64,000 nt of DNA, from assembly GCA_938743325.2 (NCBI GenBank), contig OW568885.1, positions 372,001-436,000 of the forward strand, written 5' to 3'. Position 1 is the stretch's first letter. Every line of letters begins with the position of its first letter. The DNA comes from Pycnococcus provasolii. Lineage: Eukaryota; Chlorophyta; Pseudoscourfieldiophyceae; Pseudoscourfieldiales; Pycnococcaceae. A program made the position numbers and the translations under genes. The notes below the pieces were generated by a model. It searched no databases, had not been told where the DNA came from, and saw only the letters and a list, made by a program, of their open reading frames with translations. Below, piece after piece: positions 18,474-26,646 of this stretch.

Positions 18474-20720
18474 ATGACGGCGAACTTGCTTGTTTCTGAT
18501 CGCCGCCACGATCGGCGTCGTCGGCGGCGGCGTCAGCGTCAGCGTTGGCTTGGTAAGGAGGATGGTGGTCTGGACTTGGCTGGCCCCTGCTTTAATGGTT
18601 GGATTATCACCTTGCAAGTCTTGTTCTTAAGCGTCTCGTTATTTTCCCCAGGAGGATCGCGTTTCGGTGGGTTCCACGTCGCGGCCGGCGCCGTTCCATC
18701 ATCCAATACGCATTCGCAGTGCGTCCGATCGCTCGCGTCCGTGTACGCGCCATTTCCCAAGACGGACGCTGTACGGTCGTACGCAGAAAAGTATGTGCAG
18801 AAGTGCGACGGAACCTCAGGCCAGCACAAAGACTGGACAGAACGAGCGATTGTCGCATACACAGACGACGCTTTCCAACAGCTGCACGATGTTGCTCTAA
18901 GAAGAAAGGACGACGAGGCGTGGGTGTTTACGAGCCTGATCAAGGCGGCAGCTCAGGAGAGCGCGTTTCAGACAACATTCACGCAGCCGAACCACTTCGT
19001 CGTGCTCGCAGCACAGCCAAAGACAGCGGCGTTCGCTGTCAATCGCATGGCGCGCGCGGCGAGGGCGGACCACCTCCTAGTCGTGCTGGGCGACGTCGAC
19101 GCCAAGAAGGTGCCATCCTCCTTGGTCAACGCCGCGTTCGACATTCTGCGTGCGAACGCGAACGTTGCGCTGGTCGGCGTTGGCGAGGCTTCCTACGGCA
19201 CGTTCGGACGTGAGGCGAAGGGCAAAAGTGACGGCAAGGTGGTGCTAGCGCGGTACGCCAACTCCGTGGGCGGACTCGTCGCCGTGGTCCGACGACGCGA
19301 GCTGATCGAGGTTGGCATGTTCGCCGAAAGGCAGTGCGTATCAGGCAACGCGTGCGATGCCCACTTGCTCGTCGACCTGTCGGCGCGCATGTGGCGCGCG
19401 GGATTTTCCGTTGCCGCTGTGCAGTCAGGATCTTCGGTGAGCGCGAAGGCAGCGGCAAAACCGCCCTCGGCGCCAAGCGAGTGCGCGCTCGAATCATCGC
19501 CTTCGACGGAGCCAGAGCAGTTTCGCGGCAAGCCACCAGCGCTACTCCTCAAGGCTGCGAAACCTGTGCAACCTTGCATTGTTGAAGGTGGTTCCCACCC
19601 ACCGACGGCAGGTCACAGCTCGTCGCCGTCGTGCGTGGAGTCGATGCAGAGCGCCACGGGGTGCCGTCTTGCGTCTCCGCTGCCGGCGCCGCCGTCGTGC
19701 CGTTCGAAAGATCCGAGATTTTCCATCATCGCGCAGTACTTCCGCCGCCCGAACCTGCTGAAGAAGGTGTTCCAGAGCCTGGCGGCATCGGCGGACACCG
19801 ACGAGCTTTGGGTGAACAACGATTCGCGCTCCGAGCTTTCGGAGTTCGCATCGGTGCTGGGAGGTAAGAGCAATGCGTTCGTCGTTCTGAGTCCGAACGT
19901 GCACGAGATTCGAGGGTACAACCGCCTTGCACTTCTTTCTAGTGGCACGTACTTGGCTTTCGTCCAGGACGACGACGTCGCGCCGCAGCCAAAGGAGTGG
20001 TTGTCTCCCGCGACGTCTCTCTTCCGCAGGTACAACCGCACGGGCTTGATTGGAGGCTTTCGAGGCCGCATGGATTTTGGCACGCAGTTCGACGCGCGTC
20101 ACAACCAGATGACTGGCATCAAGTACGGCGCACGTCTGGAGGGCGAACCGGGCAGGAAGAAGCCGGAGCGTATCGTACACAAGGACGAAGCTTCAGGTCG
20201 CAAGTTCATGTTCATCTACAAGGTGTCCATGGGACCGATGCTTGCTAGAAGAGGTACATTTCTCAGGCTCGGTTTGTTCCACACGGCATACTCGTGCCCT
20301 GGCGCACCTGGCATTGGCTTTGACTACGAGTTTTCGATTCGCTGCTGGAAAACGGGTGCTCACGTGGGTTTGTACTACTCGCGCTTCAAATTCAACGCGG
20401 GTGACCACGGCAGTACGGGAACGCGTGCGGCTGGGATGTGGCAGCACCGCATGGCGCAGGAGAAGCGCAACAATATGATGTTGTTCGATCAGTATCCTGG
20501 CTTCCATCCAAAGGCGGGTACGAGGAAGGCGCAGGATACGCTGCTACAGCTGCTTCCAAGGAGTAAGGAGTACAAGCCGTGGACGGACAAGAGCGCGGAT
20601 GCTCTACAGGAGGGGAAGCATGGCATGAAGAGTGCACGTCGCGAGGCTGAGAGAAATCAGAGAAGGAGCGGCAGGAGCGGCAGGAGTCGGTCGTCGTCGT
20701 CGTCGTCGTCGCGAGGGTGA
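18474..20720 (+). CDS. Type II membrane glycosyltransferase with probable duplicated GT-A domain
   Basis: A 748-residue protein from the ATG at 18474. A basic head (RRHDRRRRRRRQRQR) precedes one hydrophobic segment at about residues 42-58, giving a type II signal anchor typical of Golgi enzymes. The C-terminal domain (about 400-690) is GT-A-like: FSIIAQYFRRPNLLKKVFQS, the metal-binding VQDDDVAP, GLIGGFRGRMDF, and the acceptor-side segment GIGFDYEFSIRCWKTGAHVG. The preceding 280 residues resemble a second, degraded domain of the same kind (LLVVLGDVDAKKVP, VALVGVGEASYGTFG, VGGLVAVVRRRELIEVGMFAE, DLSARMWRAGFSVA). The C-tail is Arg/Ser-rich. The sugar and acceptor are unknown. The start was chosen because it is the first ATG in frame. 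Confidence 0.85.
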   Translation: MTANLLVSDRRHDRRRRRRRQRQRWLGKEDGGLDLAGPCFNGWIITLQVLFLSVSLFSPGGSRFGGFHVAAGAVPSSNTHSQCVRSLASVYAPFPKTDAVRSYAEKYVQKCDGTSGQHKDWTERAIVAYTDDAFQQLHDVALRRKDDEAWVFTSLIKAAAQESAFQTTFTQPNHFVVLAAQPKTAAFAVNRMARAARADHLLVVLGDVDAKKVPSSLVNAAFDILRANANVALVGVGEASYGTFGREAKGKSDGKVVLARYANSVGGLVAVVRRRELIEVGMFAERQCVSGNACDAHLLVDLSARMWRAGFSVAAVQSGSSVSAKAAAKPPSAPSECALESSPSTEPEQFRGKPPALLLKAAKPVQPCIVEGGSHPPTAGHSSSPSCVESMQSATGCRLASPLPAPPSCRSKDPRFSIIAQYFRRPNLLKKVFQSLAASADTDELWVNNDSRSELSEFASVLGGKSNAFVVLSPNVHEIRGYNRLALLSSGTYLAFVQDDDVAPQPKEWLSPATSLFRRYNRTGLIGGFRGRMDFGTQFDARHNQMTGIKYGARLEGEPGRKKPERIVHKDEASGRKFMFIYKVSMGPMLARRGTFLRLGLFHTAYSCPGAPGIGFDYEFSIRCWKTGAHVGLYYSRFKFNAGDHGSTGTRAAGMWQHRMAQEKRNNMMLFDQYPGFHPKAGTRKAQDTLLQLLPRSKEYKPWTDKSADALQEGKHGMKSARREAERNQRRSGRSGRSRSSSSSSSRG

Positions 20721-21535
20721 ATATGTGTGTTTGTGTCTGTGAGACTAGCCTAGCTACGCATGATGAACGAACGAGTTAGTGTGTGTGTGCGTTTGTGTAA
20801 GATTGTAAGATTTGATTGAATGAAATGTGTAATCGTCGTCTCGCCTAAAGGAAGCAGTGCGTATACGTTCCGATGTGCTGACATTGATGATGCGCAGGTT
20901 TGGTAAGAATAGAGCATGCGCGTGGTGGTGACACGTCTGTGCCGACGACGACATATATATATGTGACTCTCGAATGGTGGGACAAGTAAAGTTTATCCTG
21001 GGGCCGGGGAGAAGGCGAAATTCATTCGGAAATGAGCAGGTGAAATGAGCCAACCCCGAATACATGATGGAAAAAACGCGAACTAACCCCGAACTGGAAC
21101 TGGTCGAGGATTCTGGTCGGGGCAGTTCTGAATTGGAAGAAGAAGTTCGGCCCTCGACGATATCTCCATAGTCTATCTTGTCTGGGTGGAATGTCCAAAA
21201 AGCCTGCTTCGTGGCCATGCGTGCGTTGCCTGCTTCGTAGATATATATATATGCCTCACCTTTGAGTTCCCACTCCTTTTCTTTTCTTTTCTTTTGGTGC
21301 CTTACTTTTGGCTTATCGTAGTGTTTTAACCTAGGCAGGGTTAGCTAAGGACAGACTGCTGCGGTTGTTTGGTTGGTTGGTGGTTGGTTGTGCATGAGTG
21401 CTTTGTGACGATGTGTGAAGAATGGGTGTTTGTGTGACTTTAGTTTTATTTGTTTCACAGCCTATCTCCATTTGAGCATCGGTGTGTTGTTTCGTTGCTC
21501 AGTTGTTCATCACGAACGTACATAACGACGCAAGC
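20721..21535. other. Intergenic region
   Basis: About 0.8 kb with no supported gene. Contains two atatatatatg runs (about 20950 and 21240), TG-rich tracts and a cttttcttttcttttctttt run near 21280-21297. Weak open frames on both strands are compositionally unlike coding sequence here. Confidence 0.45.
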
Positions 21536-22038
21536 ATGCGTGGGAGGTCGTTGGTGCTTTCGCTGGTGCTTTTGGCGCTCATGCTGTTGAGCGAGATGGC
21601 GCATGCGTCGACGACGACGACGAGCCGTGATGTTCCAGCGGCGGCACCTTTGAAGACAATCGTAATGTCGCGCGACATCACGGCAGAGACGCGCCGAGAA
21701 CAACGCCGTTTATTGTTTGCACAGGGCGGTGACGGAGGAGGGGGGTACGCCCTTCCACGGTCGCTGTCTGGCGGTGGTGGTGGTACGTCTTTCGTCATCG
21801 CGTCTAAGCACCTCTAACACGGCATTTTATCTTCGTAGAACTAACATGACCTAACAACTTTTTTTCATTAACAGGTGCTGTGCTGCCTCTGTTGGCTCTG
21901 TGGGATATTTCGCCTCAAAAGCCGGCACTTCTCATCGCGTTGTGGACAGCTCGGTTCTTCGAATTCATTTTCGCGGGACTGAGCCCACTGTTCCCTTTCA
22001 GCGCTGTCACGCCAATCGTGATCACACGAAACAACTAA
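21536..22038 (+). CDS. Small two-exon protein with signal peptide and hydrophobic C-terminal half, function unknown
   Basis: Proposed model join(21536..21782, 21875..22038), 136 residues. Exon 1 starts with a clear signal peptide (MRGRSLVLSLVLLALMLLSE), then a polar linker and a Gly-rich run. A GTACGT donor at 21783 and a CAG acceptor ending at 21874, after a T-rich tract, define a 92-nt intron. Splicing joins the split Gly codon and opens exon 2, which reads GAVLPLLALWDISPQKPALL and then IALWTARFFEFIFAGLSPLF, a membrane-type segment. Without splicing the frame stops at 21817 with nothing recognisable. I do not know the family. The gene converges on petC (146 bp between the stops). Confidence 0.55.
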
Positions 22039-22184
22039 ACCAGGTAGAGATGGGGTGGGTGGGTGTAACGAGCTCACTTTCGTGGGTGGAACAATTGTTT
22101 TTTCTTTTATTTTGCAAACCATTGAATTCACCCTTTCACAACAAACAAAAAAACCATCCACAAGGAATTGTATTTCGTTTGTGC

Positions 22185-23106
22185 TTACGCCCACCAGGGC
22201 TTGCCGCCGTCGCGGAAGTCCGTCTCCGTCCACGGCGTGAACACGACGGTGTCCTTCTCGTCAACCTCGACGTGCGCGAGAGCAAGGCTGAGCGGCGCGG
22301 GTCCACGGATCTTGAATCCGGTCGCGTCGTACTGCGAGCCGTGGCACGGGCACATGAACTTGTTCTCCGCGGCGTTCCACGGCACGACGCATCCCAGGTG
22401 CGTGCACACGGCGTTCAGTCCGTACTTCTCGATCGTCTTGTCCTCCTTGACAATCAAGTACGTGGCATCGCCCTTGAGGCCCTGCACAAGCTCGCGAGCT
22501 CCGGCGCCGTGGGTGGAGAGCCACTTCTTCGTCGTGACGTCGTCGCCGAGCGCATCCTTGGCGACCGAGCCACCTCCACCTCCCGACGACGGGGGGATGA
22601 ACTGGTACACGTACGGTCCGAGGATCGCCGTCGCGGGGAGGCCAACGGCACCCACCGTGAGCATGTTCCTGTGATGTTGGGAAAAGAGTGCATTTTTATG
22701 TTTTGTGGTGTGTTGGTTTTGTTTTGTCAGATCGATCATCTCTCTTTGAAAGCACAGACCATTTGGGATGGGAGCTACTACTCCTTGATGATGCCGCCCT
22801 TATCGACACACACACACACACACACACACATCAGCACTACCACATCTGCCGTGTCACAACACCACTCCAACCACGTGCAGGACCTACTAACGGCACCAAG
22901 AAAATAGAAGTTCAAGTTCAACGCCAAACACACCGACCAAATACCCAAAGAGAACCCAAATAAAGACCAAATAAAAAACAAAGCAGCACGTACATGATAC
23001 GTCGTTTCTCCATGGACGGCACTTCACCTGAGACGGCCGCCGCACGTGTCGTGACGGATCGGCGCGTGACCGTGGGCTTCAGGGACTTGAGAGCGAGCGG
23101 CGCCAT
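22185..23106 (-). CDS. petC: Plastid cytochrome b6f complex Rieske iron-sulfur subunit
   Basis: Model complement(join(22185..22668, 22994..23106)), 198 residues. Exon 1 encodes a short Arg/Thr/Ala-rich transit peptide ([17 protein letters not shown]). Exon 2 carries the membrane anchor ([20 protein letters not shown]), the Gly hinge ([10 protein letters not shown]), and the Rieske fold with both [2Fe-2S] ligand boxes, CTHLGC and CPCHGSQY, plus [14 protein letters not shown] and [11 protein letters not shown]. These match plant PetC rather than the mitochondrial bc1 subunit. PetC moves electrons from plastoquinol to cytochrome f in the thylakoid. The intron (325 nt) has a GTACGT donor and a CACAG acceptor. 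It splits the ATG of KRRIM|NML at the conserved start of the mature protein. No ER signal precedes the transit peptide, which argues for a primary plastid. Confidence 0.93.
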
Positions 23107-23309
23107 TCTGTCTGGTGTTCTCGATGGGGGGAATGAGTCGGCAGCGACAGGAGGGGCCGGGGGAGGAGGGGATACCCGCGCGTGACGTCGACCGTCGACC
23201 GCAAAAAGTCGACCGCAAAGTTAGTTGAAATCTCATCTTCTCAACCAATCTAAGGTTACCGCCTTCGGATGATCGTCCCCATGAATTCAATTCGGGGTTC
23301 CAAAAATAT

Positions 23310-24471
23310 TGGATATTTCGGAGTAAAGTTGGTTGTCCAGAGAGCAGGATGAACCTTGCTAGCTGGGCTCGGTGGCCTGCAGCCCCTCGGCTGGGACCCA
23401 CCGTTGATCCAGCTCACAGCATTACCGGCATGCCGCCACCGCAGGGATGCCCCCTACAGGCTAACGCCATTCCGGCTTTCGTGAGCTCACGCACACGAAG
23501 CCTCCGACGAATTAATTCGTACGGTTGGGACGCACACTACCTTGAGTAGGTCATTAATCCTCTGTGCTGACAGAGAAGCAGCTGACGTGACATATGTCTA
23601 CAGCTGACTCGGATACCGCAGTATCCGCAGTGGAGGAAGTCCAAGGGGACCCTCCCACTGAACCAATTGCTGTGATTGTGCCTGGCAGTGGTCCACATTC
23701 TGACGAACGTGACCGCGCGCACGCCGAGCATCTGGGAGTTGCCGTCTTCCAAACGCTGGCTTGCATCGTCGATAGATGACATGCTCCAACGCGTGCTCAA
23801 GTTGCTCCCGCACCACGTACCGCCCCCTGGCTGCACGTGGACAGGTCACTCGCTCCGCTCTGGTGCCGCCAGTGCCGGCTACGCTGTCACAAAAGACCTC
23901 CTCGTCATCTGCCACTACGGAGGCTGGGCTCGGGGCTCCGATGTGATGCAGGACGACTACATCGACCCCTCGTGGCGCTCGACACCTGACGCACGCTACT
24001 TCTTTGGCTGGCTCAAGTCTGCACTTTGACCAGCCTCCACCGCCGACCCCTCCATCCTTCCATTCTTTCTACTGGCAAACACTAGCGATCGGTGGGATAA
24101 TGGATATTTCGGAGTAAAGTTGGTTGTCCAGAGAGCAGGATGAACCTTGCTAGCTGGGCTCGGTGGCCTGCAGCCCCTCGGCTGGGACCCACCGTTGATC
24201 CAGCTCACAGCATTACCGGCATGCCGCCACCGCAGGGATGCCCCCTACAGGCTAACGCCATTCCGGCTTTCGTGAGCTCACCCACCCACCCTTCCCGTTT
24301 CCTTACTACGTGAGGCATGGCGGAAGCACGCGCAGCACGCGTCTCCGCCTTCGCCCCGGGCTGACTCCCAGGGGATCCACCTGTGGCCCGGTTAAACAGA
24401 CGGACGCACAATACTCAAGGTAAAAACAGTGTAACAGTCTCTTTGGCAAACACTAGCGATCGGTGGGATAA
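23310..24471 (+). mobile_element. Tyrosine-recombinase retroelement remnant with split direct repeats (PAT/Ngaro-like)
   Basis: A compact, internally reduced element, not whole. Repeat A occurs at 23310-23490 and again at 24101-24281 (181 bp, apparently identical). Repeat B occurs at 24073-24100 and 24444-24471 (28 bp, identical). B1 directly abuts A2, giving the order A1-ORF-B1A2-B2, the split-direct-repeat layout known for PAT/Ngaro members of the DIRS order. Between A1 and B1 is the end of a tyrosine recombinase (about 23676-24029), with GHSLRSGAASAGYAV and HYGGWARGSDVMQDDYID resembling the Arg, His and Tyr region of the catalytic core. Reverse transcriptase and RNase H are absent. Perfect repeats suggest recent activity, perhaps mobilised by a complete copy elsewhere. 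Confidence 0.75.
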
Positions 24472-25034
24472 CGAATGTGATTTTAGGGGTTCTTAAGGTC
24501 TTCTTACGTTTAGGGGTTGGCGTTTTTAGGGGTTGGCGTTCTCCTAGAATTTAGGGGTTAGCTGGAGCTTGCACATGGGGTGCCGATGCCGATGACCGGA
24601 CCGGAGGATGAGGTGGCGCATGCATGGTATGGCGCATGCATGGTATATATGGCGCATGGTGAATCATGGAGGCTCCGGCACGCGCGGTACGTATCGTATC
24701 GTATGGTGGCCCTTTAGCCGTCATGAATAGCCGTGCCTCCACCAAGGCTAGGGTTAGGGGTAGGGGTAGGCTCCTCCCACCACCACCACCACTACGTTTG
24801 TCTTTTGTGGTGTCTGCCATCTGCATGCGCTGTTGTCGCTGTGCTGTGCTTACGGGTACTTTACTTTCTGATGTTTGTTTTTTATTAAGCTTACATCTAT
24901 CCTAGGTATCCTAATTTCCGTACATAGTTGTTACATATCGTTTTTGTTACAGGTTACTTGAAGGTTTGTTGTATCATGATGATGGTTTGGAAGCTTTGGG
25001 GTTGGGTTGAGCGGACCAAACTTCTTTGAGTGAG
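24472..25034. other. Intergenic region
   Basis: No gene seen. Holds short variants of the telomere-like unit (taggggttggcg repeats near 24485-24560; ctagggttaggggtaggggtagg near 24748), a gcgcatgcatggtat duplication near 24616-24645, and T-rich sequence towards the 3' end of the COMM-domain gene. Confidence 0.45.
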
Positions 25035-25304
25035 TCAATCTTCCTCGGCGCTCGAAGGTTCGTCGTTGTCGACGGCGTGAAGGACGTCGTCCAAGCTCGC
25101 AATCAAGCTGTCGAGCTCCGTCTTTGTGAACTCCGCGTCGTACTGCCGCCTCTTCTCGTCGAACAGACTCAAACGCAGGAAAGGTGCTTTGTAAGAGGCA
25201 CACGTGTCGCTGCTCAGCACGTAGTGCACGCGCCAGTCGAACGAGCTCAGCGCAGGCTCCCTCGAGCTCTCAGCCATACCCGGCGCGGGCTCGGGCGGGT
25301 TCAT
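25035..25304 (-). CDS. COMM-domain protein, COMMD6-like
   Basis: The 89 residues from Met at 25304 hold a COMM domain: FDWRVHYVLSSDTC, PFLRLSLFDEKR, YDAEFTKTELDSLIASLDDVL. COMMD proteins assemble into the Commander complex that recycles endosomal cargo. COMMD6 relatives are similarly short and consist of little else. The tail is acidic (DNDEPSSAEED). The frame stays open upstream, and a good acceptor (tgttcccttcag) precedes 25403. A small first exon at 25462-25500 (ATG ... GAGCGT, donor gtacag) would then give a 135-residue form with a 58-nt intron. I cannot decide between the two starts, so only the supported part is given. Confidence 0.65.
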   Translation of the reverse strand: MNPPEPAPGMAESSREPALSSFDWRVHYVLSSDTCASYKAPFLRLSLFDEKRRQYDAEFTKTELDSLIASLDDVLHAVDNDEPSSAEED

Positions 25305-25969
25305 GAACAAGAGTGTAAACGGCGCACCAAACGAAACGATGAAGACACGTGCGTCGTCCGTTAGAACGATGAGGATACGACACGGACTGGACGAAAGCGA
25401 AAGCTGAAGGGAACAAGAAACACAAGATAAATAACGGCGTACATATGTAGTTCTACTGTACACGCTCCCGAACTTCTTCAAGAATATTGACCACCTGCAT
25501 GGCCGCAAACTACAACGCAAGTCCGTCAAGAGGCATGAGGCAAGACGCAGTCAAGGGCGCGGCCGACCACCTTGACCTTGACCACCTGCATAACCGCAAA
25601 CTAACCTTAGTACTTATGTACAACGCAAGTGCAAGTCCGTCATGCAATATGCATGCGCTTCATGCAATTGTTGTTAATCCCGACAATGGACGGCGACAGG
25701 CGACAGGCGACAGGCGACGTGCGAGTGGTCAGTGGTTTGTTGTGTTGCCTGAAGTTGGTCAAAAGTTCCACCAAAGTTTCAGTCAACCTTTTTTTTATAA
25801 TAGTCAAACCAAGTCAGTCACGCACGCCACGCGAATCATTTCATTTCTTCATACTGTAGTACTGTATTCACCGATTCTCGCGAACCATTCTGGCGTTGCG
25901 AAAATCTGCATTCTGCCATACGATACGATACGTTCGAAGAAGAAGCTGCCAAACAAATAACAATAAAGT
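25305..25969. other. Divergent intergenic region, possible first exon of the COMM gene
   Basis: Lies between divergent starts. May contain the upstream exon and 58-nt intron of the COMM-domain gene (25403-25500). Also has a short duplication (gaccacctgcat near 25488 and 25579) and gcgacaggcgacaggcgac near 25693. Nothing else recognised. Confidence 0.4.
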
Positions 25970-26623
25970 ATGTCCTCCGCTCTTATATCTAAACTATCCT
26001 CGCAGTTAGCCGCGGCGAGACAAACGGACACCGACGGACGACACGCAAGGGCCGCGGAGGCGTACACGCAAGTCATACAAGGCACGCTCGCACTCAGAAA
26101 TAAACAACCGCCAGACAACAACGAAGTGCAAGAACCAACACAATTCACACTCAGGCACCAGCTGACGGTTCTGCTCTCAGAGGCAAGCTCGTCCGCGGGA
26201 TACAACCTCCTGAAGAACTTTCAACAACCACAAGCTCTGCAAAGCTTCAAGGATGCACTCAAGTACGCGCAGGAACTCGAAAACGCGGACCCGAGCGGAT
26301 GTCGACTCTACAAAGGATACGCGTACGCGGGCATGTCGCAGGCATACCATCCAAAGGGACACGACGACCCGCGTCGCAGCGAGTACGCCAACAAAGCAAA
26401 GGCACTAGCGCACAGCCTTCTCGACGACGTGTGCCAGGCGTACGCGGACGTCGGCGGAGAATTCGTACTTGACACGCAGGCACCTGAGACGCGTCTCATG
26501 GCGAACCGCTTCATCGCGGGTGACGCTGTCGAGGACACGACTCTTACCAGCAACATCCTAAAAGCGCGCATGCTCGTCGCCGCGGCGGAACGTGCTTCCG
26601 CCATGGCTCGCGTATCGAAGTAA
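25970..26623 (+). CDS. Small alpha-helical protein, possibly TPR-like, function unknown
   Basis: A 217-residue protein starting at the only sensible ATG (MSSALISKLSSQLAAARQ). Several segments have TPR-like spacing of small and aromatic residues (HARAAEAYTQVIQGTLALR, AGYNLLKNFQQPQALQSFKD and ALKYAQELENADP, YKGYAYAGMSQAYHPKG), so two to three helical hairpins of TPR or MIT type are plausible. No signal peptide or membrane span. Its stop codon is only 23 bp from that of TUBGCP5 on the other strand, so the two transcripts must overlap at their 3' ends. I do not recognise the family. Confidence 0.75.
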   Translation: MSSALISKLSSQLAAARQTDTDGRHARAAEAYTQVIQGTLALRNKQPPDNNEVQEPTQFTLRHQLTVLLSEASSSAGYNLLKNFQQPQALQSFKDALKYAQELENADPSGCRLYKGYAYAGMSQAYHPKGHDDPRRSEYANKAKALAHSLLDDVCQAYADVGGEFVLDTQAPETRLMANRFIAGDAVEDTTLTSNILKARMLVAAAERASAMARVSK

Positions 26624-26646
26624 AAGAAAAAAAACGGGCTATCAAT

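Noticed and set aside
20754-21218. 154-residue minus-strand frame
   Set aside because: Low coding character, Ser/His-rich, and covers simple-sequence DNA.
21900-22907. 335-residue open frame on the plus strand over petC
   Set aside because: Antisense to the conserved Rieske exon and spans its intron; only the part before 22038 is used, as exon 2 of another gene.
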